A stretch of DNA of 22,753 nt. It comes from a virus. The notes under the pieces were generated by a model that worked only from the letters and a program-made list of their open reading frames with translations, did no database searches and had not been told where the DNA came from. The position numbers and the translations under genes were made by a program. The stretch is taken from the IMG/VR virus record IMGVR_UViG_3300042879_004656, positions 1-22,753 of that record, one strand, 5' to 3'. Below, one piece after another: positions 15,026 through 22,459 of the stretch (its first letter is position 1; every line of letters starts with the position of its first letter).

Positions 15026-16137
15026 TTGCTTTGTCCGTACTCAACTACTATTCCTGCAATCTTTCTTACTGCCAAAAAGTCTGTAATTAATTCTGTCTGT
15101 AACGCAGCAGAAAGATTTGGAACATATACTTTTATGGTTCCAGCGGATGGACTTGTAACAGAAATATCAGTTTTGGTCACAGAAATTCCTTTACCTAATA
15201 AGAATTCATAAATGCCTTCGATATAATCATCTTGAGTGACTATTCTGTCTTTGGTGTTTGAAATATAAGCAGAATAAGATCTAATATAATCTTTTGTTGC
15301 GGTATCTGTACCACCAGAAACTGTTCCGGTGCTTACGACAGTAATAGCAGCAGAATCTCTAGAGCCTGTTATTGTTGCCCCATTCCCCAGAGAGCCGAGT
15401 GATTCAATTCCTATTACTCTTACTGCACCAGAGGGAGTCAGCGCTCCCGGAATGTTCGTAGTTACGTAGTATGAATTTGGACCATTTTTAATTGTATAAA
15501 CTTTTCCGCCTGCATTTTCTACTCCAATATTTGAATATCTTGAAACTTTAGTCCAAGTGACAAATTCAAAATTTCCACTAACTTCTTCTTGTACTTGTAA
15601 AACTAAAGAATCAGCATCATATATTAAAGGTATTTCAATTACTTTATTTGTATAATCAAAATTAGAAAATTGTGTTACTCGTTTACCTGCTACGAGAGTA
15701 ACAGAAGCAGCGTTTGGTTCTGGTGTATTTGCAATTGGCTCTAGATTATAAAAGAAGCAAGGACTTCCATTTGTTCTAACGGCGTTAAATGTAGAAAAAG
15801 CTGGTAGAGTAGTAGCAGAAGAATTTGTAACTGTAGCCGTGCAGCGTGCCGATGAGTTGTCTGGAATAAATACTCCGCTCAATGCGGCATTTAACAATAA
15901 AGCTCTTTTAGTTTTTGCCGTTGTTGGAAATGCATTTGTCAATACCGAATGAAGATAATATCCATTATATGCCGTGTTTGCAGCAAGAATATCCAAAAAG
16001 ATATTCAATGAAGATGATTCATTGTCAAAATCAAAATTTTCAAATTTTGGTTGAGATTTTAAAAAATTGACTAGATTGGTTTTAATTCCTTCATAGTCCA
16101 ATTTTCCAATATTTAATTTAGTATAATCGTAGCTCAT
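15022..16137 (-). CDS. gp6: Baseplate wedge protein (T4 gp6 / P2 gpJ family), short form
   Basis: This is the core wedge subunit that forms the inner baseplate ring around the hub. The N-terminus matches T4 gp6 closely: YEGIKTNLVNFLKSQPKFENFDFDNESSSLNIFLDILAANTAY against T4 FAEIKQNLIEWLNGQNEFLDYDFEGSRLNVLCDLLAYNTLY. A late segment with IVTQDDYIEGIYEFL also matches (T4 CVTATDYDTFVSERF). At 371 aa the chain ends where T4 gp6 (about 660 aa) still has over 200 residues, so it is closer to P2 gpJ (about 300 aa). The end is a natural stop overlapping the next gene by ATGA, not a frameshift. Confidence 0.92.
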   Translation of the reverse strand: MSYDYTKLNIGKLDYEGIKTNLVNFLKSQPKFENFDFDNESSSLNIFLDILAANTAYNGYYLHSVLTNAFPTTAKTKRALLLNAALSGVFIPDNSSARCTATVTNSSATTLPAFSTFNAVRTNGSPCFFYNLEPIANTPEPNAASVTLVAGKRVTQFSNFDYTNKVIEIPLIYDADSLVLQVQEEVSGNFEFVTWTKVSRYSNIGVENAGGKVYTIKNGPNSYYVTTNIPGALTPSGAVRVIGIESLGSLGNGATITGSRDSAAITVVSTGTVSGGTDTATKDYIRSYSAYISNTKDRIVTQDDYIEGIYEFLLGKGISVTKTDISVTSPSAGTIKVYVPNLSAALQTELITDFLAVRKIAGIVVEYGQSK

Positions 16138-16526
16138 AGCGTTGTCGTGACCTCCACCGTCACTATGTTATTTGAAGACTGTGTAGTTCTGGTTTTATAG
16201 TCAAATTTTATTGTTATAGTAATAATTCCCGGAGTATTTTCTGAACTGGATATAGTAGAAGATAAATTAAAAATATCCTTTACGGCATAAGCCACTGATG
16301 AATTTATACTTTCATTTAAAAAAATATCATATAATCTATTTTTTGAGATATAATCCTGAACGTTAGCACCAATTACTGAAGAAAAAGGAATTTCCTTAGC
16401 ACTCATGGAAACTACACTTTTTATTTGTTGTGCAACAGATGCCAGCCCTTGAACCAAAGATATATCTTTGAGGTTACTGGTCGATGCAGATGGTGTTAAA
16501 AGTATATCAAAATCTACTTTTTGCAT
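16134..16526 (-). CDS. gp25: Baseplate wedge protein (T4 gp25 / P2 gpW family)
   Basis: This 130-aa protein is nearly the T4 length (132). It belongs to the lysozyme-like-fold wedge proteins that connect sheath and baseplate, related to TssE of type VI secretion. The family order is kept: an N-terminal strand with DILLTPSASTSNLKDISLVQG, a helix, then the SAKEIPFSSVIGANVQDYI segment (T4 has YERPFHPEIGS), a helix and C-terminal strands. The usual E-R-P-F reads E-I-P-F, so the normally conserved Arg is missing. It precedes gp6 with a 4-nt overlap. A CTAAATA box is 9 nt before the ATG. Confidence 0.85.
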   Translation of the reverse strand: MQKVDFDILLTPSASTSNLKDISLVQGLASVAQQIKSVVSMSAKEIPFSSVIGANVQDYISKNRLYDIFLNESINSSVAYAVKDIFNLSSTISSSENTPGIITITIKFDYKTRTTQSSNNIVTVEVTTTL

Positions 16527-16535
16527 TTACACCAA

Positions 16536-16542
16536 TATTTAG
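16536..16542 (-). promoter_or_regulatory. Putative late promoter box CTAAATA for gp25-gp6-gpI
   Basis: The minus strand reads ATCTAAATATTGGTGTAAATG, 9 nt from box to ATG, in the 30-bp gap after the 270-aa gene. The only possible ribosome-site bases are GGTG within the 9 nt. Confidence 0.66.
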
Positions 16543-16556
16543 ATGATTCTACCGAA

Positions 16557-17369
16557 TCAAGGTATACTTTCAAAAGGAGCAGAAGACTTATACGATGGAT
16601 AAAATCTACTGGCCAAAAATTTGCTCAAAGATATAATTGTAGTATGTGTTCCGTCATTTTTTATCACATTTTTAGTCCGCAGAACATAGTAATATCCACT
16701 TTTAATATTTTCTATTGGTAAAGACTCAGTTTCTGTGACTAAACCTGTTAGATTATCTGCTTTAAGATAAACTATATCTCCCGGTCTCTGCGAAAAATCA
16801 CCAGTTACTGTTATTTCTACAAGATCTCGTACCGATTCTACAAATTGTTGTCTATGTACCGGAGTTTCCAGAGGTGTTGCCCAGAAAGTAGCGGAGCTTA
16901 ATCTATATTTTAAGTAATTCTCATACATGTCTCCGTATAGAGGACAATTGCAGCTAAAATTCGCCAAAGGATCTGGCCAAAAACATCCCATCCAAGCAGT
17001 TCCAAGTAATTGTGCAATTTTTGTGCATTCTCTGTCAGGATCGTTAAATATTAAAGTAAAGCCACCACTAGTAGCTCCAGCGACGCCAAATCCACTAGAA
17101 CCTGAAATCCCACAGGGAATAATGCCACTTGTTGAGCCGCTGAACCCGAAAGATGCAGGAAGACTATAAGTAGTTCCTACACCTAAAGCTATGGCTATTT
17201 TATGCAATTCGGGATATCTCTCATAACATTCAGCAAGATCACCGGGGGCGTTTTGTTTGCCTGTAGTTATTTGACTATTGGCGCAAACATATTCATCTCT
17301 ATTTGAAAGAGCGTTTCCAGTTTGTATCTTTAAAACATTTGTTCCTAAAACTGTTATTTTTTTAGACAT
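16557..17369 (-). CDS. Unknown baseplate/hub-associated protein, Cys- and Gly-rich
   Basis: I cannot name this 270-aa protein. The N-terminal half contains a Gly/Ser-rich stretch (about 73-104) with repeats of the GSTSG, GISGSSG and GATSGG kind. It has seven Cys (29, 48, 86, 115, 129, 140, 142), four of them in or near GCFWPDPLANFSCNCPLYG. The C-terminal part (about 183-255) reads VEITVTGDFSQRPGDIVYL, then IKSGYYYVLRTKNVI and a final strand. This is the beta-barrel pattern common at the C-terminus of gp27/gpD-type hub proteins. Its ATG overlaps the stop of the large hub gene by 1 nt (TAATG), with TGGAG as ribosome site. I infer a hub partner, perhaps holding a domain that in other phages is part of the hub chain. 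Confidence 0.65.
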   Translation of the reverse strand: MSKKITVLGTNVLKIQTGNALSNRDEYVCANSQITTGKQNAPGDLAECYERYPELHKIAIALGVGTTYSLPASFGFSGSTSGIIPCGISGSSGFGVAGATSGGFTLIFNDPDRECTKIAQLLGTAWMGCFWPDPLANFSCNCPLYGDMYENYLKYRLSSATFWATPLETPVHRQQFVESVRDLVEITVTGDFSQRPGDIVYLKADNLTGLVTETESLPIENIKSGYYYVLRTKNVIKNDGTHTTIISLSKFLASRFYPSYKSSAPFESIP

Positions 17370-19699
17370 TAGCAGGCTCCATCAATAGCATTTTCTTTAT
17401 CAAAGTAGTAAACATATTCACCCTCAAAGGATGATACTGGCAATAAAGCTCCCATTTGACGAAGTTCATTGACAGAAATTTTAAACATTTTAACAATTTG
17501 TTCTCCAGATCCTTTGTTCTGATCGGTGTAAGACGCCCCAGTATATCCTATTGGTTTAAGTCTAAAATTTGTACCCTGTAAGTTATCGGCATCAATGCCG
17601 GGGCCCAAGTAAGAAGCAAGACTATTATTATTTGTCACACAGTTCAATCTCTCGTTTAGATTGACGGCCCACGTACTTATGCCAGTAAATCCCTTTCCTT
17701 GAATCATATTAGTAATGTCGGTATCAGTTGGCATTCCCGTAGAACCATAGCAGGAACTTAAAGTCCATCCATGGAACATACTATGCATTGAAGCCTGTAT
17801 TTCTACTTTACTAGCAGTGCCACCAGTAAGACCACCAATAATTGGACCGGGTTCTAATCTTTTCCAAGAATAAATCCAAGCATTATTTAAGGAACCAATT
17901 TCTGGTTCAAGATTTGCTTTTAGTATTTGTCTTCTATCTTTTGCGAATCCAGTAATTTTTGCAAAGAACCAATCCTCTTTATCCACTATTTCTTTGCCAA
18001 TACAACATAAAACATTAGCAACAAAATTTTCCTTTTCTACCTTGTCTAGAAGAATTCTTCTATGATTATCGTAGAATTCTTGTTCTTGCATCGCTGTGTA
18101 TTTTGCTTCCATGACTTTGTTCAAAGTCACACGTTTTAATTCGTTTCGAAGTAAATCAGAACTAATATCTGATTCGTCTGCGTCAGCAGTTGGAGTATCT
18201 AAGATTTCTCTAATATCATTATAGAAATCTTTTTCAGAAACAGTTGTCTGTCCTCCAGTTGAACCTCTTATCAAGTTTGGATGGGTTCGTGTAATATCAT
18301 ATTGAAACTGCCATATATATCGGTTATCGTTAAAGGGATATAAAGGTTGTTCTCCTGCTTCTGTAAAATATGCATCTCTGAGTCCTAATGGAGTGCTTTC
18401 GATATAATTCAATACATTTTCATAAGATCCAACTGCATCTGTAGCATTTATTGTAGTTGATCTGTGGAGATGAAAATCTTTTGCATATCCCCAGAATCCT
18501 TGATCTGGTAAGTTTATCAGATTTGCATCTTTTTTGGCTTCAGTTCTAAATGCATAAGTGAGACCGGGAGAATCATTTATGGTATAGGTAGTTATAGTAG
18601 TAAGGGTTGTATTTGCAGTCTCACTTAAGTAAGGAGACATCAATCTCTCTACATCACTTACAGAGCCAGATAATTCGTGACTTGGTTGTTCCAAATATAT
18701 TGGAGAACTTCTAATATAGTAATAATTTTTATCTACTACACTATGTGATGGATTTGTTATCATCACATATACTTTTTTACATATAACGTCTTGATCTTCT
18801 ATTTTAAAAGATCTACCAATATCATCTGAGTTATATACCGCGTATGCTTCAATTTTTCCAGTATCACTGTTATCTTTGTCAAAAGCATATTTTCCACTTT
18901 CCAGATCTTTTCTTAAGTCAAAAAACTTATAGTTTAAACAATTTGAAAAATCTGTCCAAAAAAGATAATATGGCTTTCGGTCTTCATTAACTGCATATGT
19001 AAAAATGTAATTCAAATATGTTATGATATTTGTTTGATATTGTTCTATTCTTTCGGGATCTGAAATTCTTGGACGGAATAAAATATAGTTAATTGGTTCT
19101 TGTGTATTTTTAACAAATAAATTAACTCCACATCCTTTTAGATTTACCTCTTCTCCTTCGGAGTCCCTAATGGGAAACAAAGGTTTATTGAAAACTGCTC
19201 TGGTTCCATATGTTTTTAAAATGTGATCTGGTGTTGTTACGAAAGGATAAGAAAAGGGCCAAAGAGATGTTGAACTAACTTCTTCCTCTTGCTCTGTTTC
19301 TGTATTTATTTCAAATATTTTTTCATCATACAAAGATACATTTTGTGATTGATGATATATACTATTCGTGAAATAAACCACAATAAAACTTTGATCTACT
19401 TCCGATGCGGCATTATTAGTATAATTCAAAGAAGTTATATACCACAAAAACTTCTCACCATTTTGAAATTCAACTTGAAGACTTTTTATTTGTTTAATTG
19501 CGATATAAGTCATTATATCGCTTTTATCTCTCAGTATTAAAGCACCTTTGGGGAAAACATTTAACACACTCTCTTCCATTTCCAAACGTTCAAATTGACA
19601 AAAATCATTACTTTTAAAAACATTAATATCAAATTCAACATTATCATTTGATTTTAAAATAATAGAAGAAATTACAGTATCAATTGGATTAGCAGCCAT
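17369..19699 (-). CDS. Large baseplate hub protein (T4 gp27-like N-terminal region)
   Basis: This 776-aa protein lies between gp53-like and the 270-aa unknown. Residues 1-130 follow the hub pattern of T4 gp27-like proteins: ISSIILKSNDNVEFDINVF, a fit-for-family LEMEESVLNVFPKGALILRDKSDIMTYI, then strands ending SFIVVYFTNSIY. Around residues 240-270, PYYLFWTDFSNCLNYKFFDL fits the F-F-(E/D)-x-(F/Y)-x-F-x-S-L region of hubs. The C-terminal third is rich in Gly, Thr and Asn and has no recognisable family. T4 gp27 has about 390 aa, so this chain is about twice as long. No lysozyme or repeated needle motif is visible. The function is inferred from the N-terminal pattern and the baseplate setting. 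Confidence 0.65.
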   Translation of the reverse strand: MAANPIDTVISSIILKSNDNVEFDINVFKSNDFCQFERLEMEESVLNVFPKGALILRDKSDIMTYIAIKQIKSLQVEFQNGEKFLWYITSLNYTNNAASEVDQSFIVVYFTNSIYHQSQNVSLYDEKIFEINTETEQEEEVSSTSLWPFSYPFVTTPDHILKTYGTRAVFNKPLFPIRDSEGEEVNLKGCGVNLFVKNTQEPINYILFRPRISDPERIEQYQTNIITYLNYIFTYAVNEDRKPYYLFWTDFSNCLNYKFFDLRKDLESGKYAFDKDNSDTGKIEAYAVYNSDDIGRSFKIEDQDVICKKVYVMITNPSHSVVDKNYYYIRSSPIYLEQPSHELSGSVSDVERLMSPYLSETANTTLTTITTYTINDSPGLTYAFRTEAKKDANLINLPDQGFWGYAKDFHLHRSTTINATDAVGSYENVLNYIESTPLGLRDAYFTEAGEQPLYPFNDNRYIWQFQYDITRTHPNLIRGSTGGQTTVSEKDFYNDIREILDTPTADADESDISSDLLRNELKRVTLNKVMEAKYTAMQEQEFYDNHRRILLDKVEKENFVANVLCCIGKEIVDKEDWFFAKITGFAKDRRQILKANLEPEIGSLNNAWIYSWKRLEPGPIIGGLTGGTASKVEIQASMHSMFHGWTLSSCYGSTGMPTDTDITNMIQGKGFTGISTWAVNLNERLNCVTNNNSLASYLGPGIDADNLQGTNFRLKPIGYTGASYTDQNKGSGEQIVKMFKISVNELRQMGALLPVSSFEGEYVYYFDKENAIDGAC

Positions 19700-19700
19700 A

Positions 19701-20609
19701 TTAAATTAATCTACCTAAAATTTGACTAAAAGATGCAGGATTCAAATAATTAAAGTTATTAGTTGTAAAGTACTCATATTCATAAAATGTTCTTGTATCA
19801 ACTGGAGTATAAGCGCCATATGCATCAAGTCCCGGTGCATCTGGAGCATTATTTGCCATTACTGTAATTAGAGTATCTGTAGCAGAGATATAATCTGATG
19901 GGGAGAGTATAACATCGGATTTACCTATTTCGCTAAAATAAACTGGTGACTTAGCATACTTGTAATTTGCTAAAGTTGTTATATTTTTACTAGAAGTGCT
20001 AAAAGGATTGTTTAAAATATAGTATCCAGTATTTCCTTTACGAAGTATAAGAATATTTTCTCCTTCACCGATTATAGGAGTACCAGTATTTCCAACATTT
20101 AAATTTTTTGTAATTTTGGCTTTTTTGGTATCGCTAAATGCATTTTGAACAAACCAAGTATCTAAGTTATAATTGTCATCATTTAAAGTGTTATAATCTG
20201 TGAAAATAGATGACGCAGCAGTAAACCCTGTGTTGCCATAATCACCACGTACAATTATATCTTCAGATTGAAAAATTACGTGAGCATTTGGATTTAATTT
20301 ATTACTTGTTGCATATTTTGCAAAAAATCCATAAAAATCTTTATTTCTTTGGTTAAACTGAGTTGGCGTTTCTTTTAAAAACATCCAAGGATTTATTACA
20401 TCATTAGCAAATAAAATAGCCCAAAAATTATTTGGATCTTCGTAAAGATTTAAAGAAAGAAGACCTATCTCATTTACTGGAGGTAAAGCAGATTGCATGG
20501 TTTCATAATCTTCAAAATCACTCGCTGGGGCATAACTAAGATCAAGTAATTCGTATTGAAATCCATTAATTGTATCTTTAACTTTGGGAAAATTTGCAAA
20601 ATATTTCAT
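19701..20609 (-). CDS. gp53: Baseplate wedge protein (T4 gp53-like)
   Basis: This 302-aa protein compares with about 196 in T4. The core LYEDPNNFWAILFANDVINPWMFLKETPTQFN (about residues 55-86) matches the T4 gp53 pattern IYGNPQLYWVLLMCNDNYDP...W, including the N-P/D-P, W and ND-x3-(N/D)P positions. The N-terminus (YFANFPKV) also has the family look. The C-terminal extension (about 150-300) is beta-rich with many Asn, Thr and Tyr and has no clear match. It is joined to the gp48-like gene by an ATGA overlap and lies 1 nt before the hub gene. In T4, gp53 completes the wedge and links wedges into the baseplate. Confidence 0.68.
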   Translation of the reverse strand: MKYFANFPKVKDTINGFQYELLDLSYAPASDFEDYETMQSALPPVNEIGLLSLNLYEDPNNFWAILFANDVINPWMFLKETPTQFNQRNKDFYGFFAKYATSNKLNPNAHVIFQSEDIIVRGDYGNTGFTAASSIFTDYNTLNDDNYNLDTWFVQNAFSDTKKAKITKNLNVGNTGTPIIGEGENILILRKGNTGYYILNNPFSTSSKNITTLANYKYAKSPVYFSEIGKSDVILSPSDYISATDTLITVMANNAPDAPGLDAYGAYTPVDTRTFYEYEYFTTNNFNYLNPASFSQILGRLI

Positions 20610-21406
20610 CCTACTGCATCTCCAAGAAATGACACCTCTGATTTAGATAGCAATCTTCCATTTTGATAATTAGGAGCAAATGTACCCGTCTCAAATTCAG
20701 CAAAGGTGACAGTTAATAAAGTAGCCACCGCTCTGGTGTTAGGCAAAACTTTCAAAACAGGATCACTTGGATCTCCCTTATCGACTTCCATACTCGTTAA
20801 AACACAAGGCAGGGGCTCACCAAGCCAGCTAGATGTAAGATAATCGGAATTAGCAGCATTGCTTATAGCCTTTATAGTCCAAAGATTTTGCGGAAACGAT
20901 CTTTCTGGAAGATTTGGTACGACTTTTGGATATGAATAATTTCTGAAAGTATTAACAATTTGATCAACCATTATAGATTCATCATTATCTTTTGGTACAA
21001 AAAGATATTTAAAAACAAAGTTTCTTCTGGCTTCACTAGTCATTGTTGCCTCAGTAACGTTACTAAATCTTCGGTATGTGTCTGTTGTAAAAGCAGATTC
21101 ATAAAATGCAGCAGCAGGAGCAGCAAGTCTGTCTAACAAAGCCAGCTCTCCACCACTACTGTTTTTGAGACCAGCAATACTTAAAACTGGGCCTACTGGG
21201 TTTGTCCCTTCTGAAAATTCATGTTTTAGGGACATTTTTGGTTCACTAGTAAATGGCAAAGCGATCTTTACACCAGCATTTATACCAATTCCTTCTCTGG
21301 TTCTATTCTCATTGATTACTGAATATGGCGCACAGCTAAAAATACACCAAAATGGTATTTCGGCGGCATAAATATCAGTCAGGGGATATCTTAATTCAAT
21401 TGGCAT
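20606..21406 (-). CDS. gp48: Tail tube initiator / baseplate cap (T4 gp48/gp54 family)
   Basis: This 266-aa protein has the C-terminal pattern of gp48/gp54. Residues about 128-165 read RRNFVFKYLFVPKDNDESIMVDQIVNTFRNYSYPKV. A P-x-NLWTIKAI strand follows, then LPCVLTSMEVDKGD, a proline-rich loop and the last strand TLLTVTFAEFET. In T4 these proteins have the tube fold and form the rings between hub and first tube ring. T4 chains are longer (about 320-364 aa). It is the first gene of the leftward baseplate unit, with a CTAAATA box 9 nt before its ATG and no Shine-Dalgarno. gp54 is the alternative name; by eye the two cannot be separated. Confidence 0.72.
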   Translation of the reverse strand: MPIELRYPLTDIYAAEIPFWCIFSCAPYSVINENRTREGIGINAGVKIALPFTSEPKMSLKHEFSEGTNPVGPVLSIAGLKNSSGGELALLDRLAAPAAAFYESAFTTDTYRRFSNVTEATMTSEARRNFVFKYLFVPKDNDESIMVDQIVNTFRNYSYPKVVPNLPERSFPQNLWTIKAISNAANSDYLTSSWLGEPLPCVLTSMEVDKGDPSDPVLKVLPNTRAVATLLTVTFAEFETGTFAPNYQNGRLLSKSEVSFLGDAVG

Positions 21407-21415
21407 TTATGAAAT

Positions 21416-21422
21416 TATTTAG
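21416..21422 (-). promoter_or_regulatory. Putative late promoter box CTAAATA for gp48-gp53-hub
   Basis: The minus strand reads CCTAAATAATTTCATAAATG, with 9 nt between box and the gp48-like ATG and no ribosome site. It would drive the leftward baseplate genes. Confidence 0.7.
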
Positions 21423-21434
21423 GTAAGTTGGCGT

Positions 21435-21441
21435 CTAAATA
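21435..21441 (+). promoter_or_regulatory. Putative late promoter box CTAAATA for gp4
   Basis: The plus strand reads TCTAAATAATTTTTGAAAATG, with 10 nt from box to the gp4 ATG. It is the mirror of the box at 21416-21422 and drives rightward transcription. Confidence 0.7.
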
Positions 21442-21451
21442 ATTTTTGAAA

Positions 21452-21871
21452 ATGGCCTATAAAACTAGATTTACTCCAAAAAATCCAAATAAGTACATAG
21501 GCACAAAGAAAGAATTAACATGTCGTTCTTTGTGGGAGAGAAGAGTCTGCAAATTTTTGGATGAAAATTCACATGTAACAAAATGGTCCTTTGAAGAAGT
21601 AGAAATACCATATGTAAGCCCATTGGACAAAAAAGTACACAGATACATACCTGATTTTTTAGTTCAAGTAGAACAAGCAAATCGTAAAAAAAGTATGTTG
21701 ATTGAGGTCAAACCCAAAAAACAAGTAAAATTAAAAGAATCTGCTTCAGGTAAAGAAAGATTAATGTTTGCTGTAAATAAAGCCAAATGGGAAGCAGCAC
21801 AAAGATTCTGCGAAAAGCATAATATAGAATTCAAAATTTTAACAGAAGAGGAAATATTTCATGCCAATTAA
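21452..21871 (+). CDS. gp4: Head completion protein (T4 gp4 family, PD-(D/E)XK fold)
   Basis: This 139-aa protein matches T4 gp4 from its first residue: MAYKTRFTPKNPNKYIG against T4 MAYSGKWVPKNISKYRG, later CRSLWERRVCKFLDEN (T4 YRSNWEKFFFEWLDKN), RYIPDFL, LIEVKPKKQ (T4 FIEIKPKKE), KAKWEAAQRFCEKHNIEFKILTE (T4 DKWKAAQSLAEKRGIKFRILTE). Glu29, Asp68, Glu85 and Lys87 form the PD-(D/E)XK-like nuclease core. The T4 protein is needed to complete DNA-filled heads. I chose the ATG at 21452. A TTG two codons upstream (21446) is in frame but would lie closer to the promoter box and extends beyond the conserved start. The 3' end overlaps the next gene by 11 nt. Confidence 0.95.
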   Translation: MAYKTRFTPKNPNKYIGTKKELTCRSLWERRVCKFLDENSHVTKWSFEEVEIPYVSPLDKKVHRYIPDFLVQVEQANRKKSMLIEVKPKKQVKLKESASGKERLMFAVNKAKWEAAQRFCEKHNIEFKILTEEEIFHAN

Positions 21872-22451
21872 TATGTCAATCGCTGCATTAAAAAATAAGA
21901 TTACGCTCGGCGGGGGAATGCAGCGCGATAACAGATACTTAGTTACAATATATTCGAATATATTTGATGACACTGGAGCAAATGCAGCTGATTCTACAAA
22001 TGGCGGCAAACAAAGTTACTATGCAGAAAATGTATTACTACCAAATGTATCTCTTATAACTCAAGCAGATGGTCTAGCAGGGCCAAGCAGCGGAAGAACT
22101 GTTCCTAGAGGTTTAAGCTATAGAGGGGGAGTACAAATAACGTTTCCAATCTTTGGCGATTTAAAATTTTTACAGGGAATGAATGATTGGATGAAAAAAG
22201 CATTGTATATTCGTGAAAATAATTTTTGGTATACTAATTTTTATAGTAATACCATAAAAAATGCCAATAGTTATTTGACTATTGATTTATTAGATTTAAA
22301 CGGCAACAAAAAAGGAATTTACACATTTGAAGAAGCCTTTCCTGTTGAAATAGCACCCATTCAATTGAGTGCTACTAAAGTTAATAGCTATATGAGTGCA
22401 ATTATTCGTTTTGCATTCAGAGAATATACATTTGAACCACCAACAACCTAA
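21861..22451 (+). CDS. Tail-tube-fold structural protein (gp19/gp54-like)
   Basis: This 196-aa protein has the tube-fold pattern: LLPNVSLITQADGLAGPSSG (the LPG-like loop), RGLSYRGGVQITFPIFGDLKFLQGMNDWM (strand, then the fF-x2-W helix), a YLTIDLLDLNGNKKGIYTFEEAFPVEIAPIQLS stretch (the Y-x-(F/L)-EAFPV-x-I element) and the last strand AIIRFAFREYTFEP. It differs from the two tandem tube proteins and may be a tube terminator, initiator or minor tube subunit. The start at 21861 has AGAGGA at 21847-21852, 8 nt away, inside gp4. An ATG at 21873 is weaker. It overlaps gp4 by 11 nt, so the two are co-expressed. Confidence 0.72.
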   Translation: MPINMSIAALKNKITLGGGMQRDNRYLVTIYSNIFDDTGANAADSTNGGKQSYYAENVLLPNVSLITQADGLAGPSSGRTVPRGLSYRGGVQITFPIFGDLKFLQGMNDWMKKALYIRENNFWYTNFYSNTIKNANSYLTIDLLDLNGNKKGIYTFEEAFPVEIAPIQLSATKVNSYMSAIIRFAFREYTFEPPTT

Positions 22452-22459
22452 AAAATATT

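Larger units (their letters stand above)
21412..21445. repeat. Perfect 11-bp inverted repeat carrying both divergent promoter boxes
   Basis: AAATTATTTAG (21412-21422) and CTAAATAATTT (21435-21445) are exact reverse complements separated by 12 bp. Each arm holds one CTAAATA box pointing outwards. The whole repeat lies in the 45-bp divergent gap. Confidence 0.85.

Noticed and set aside
16545-16558. Short hairpin GATTC-TACC-GAATC at the end of the 270-aa gene.
   Set aside because: A 5-bp AT-rich stem with no U-tract is too weak for a terminator, and transcription must probably continue into gp25.
17360-17372. An A-rich run (TCTAAAAAAATAAC, minus strand) at the junction of hub and 270-aa genes as a frameshift site.
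   Set aside because: The run lies after the hub stop codon, so a ribosome reading the hub would never reach it in the right frame.
18047-18062. A 16-bp perfect palindrome (TAGAAGAATTCTTCTA) in the hub gene, with a second AGAATTCTTG nearby.
   Set aside because: It is explained by the codons for Arg-Arg-Ile-Leu-Leu in an AT-rich gene and has no matching partner near a gene end.
21446-21451. A TTG start extending gp4 by two codons.
   Set aside because: T4 gp4 begins MAY at the position of the ATG at 21452, and the TTG would lie only 4 nt after the promoter box.
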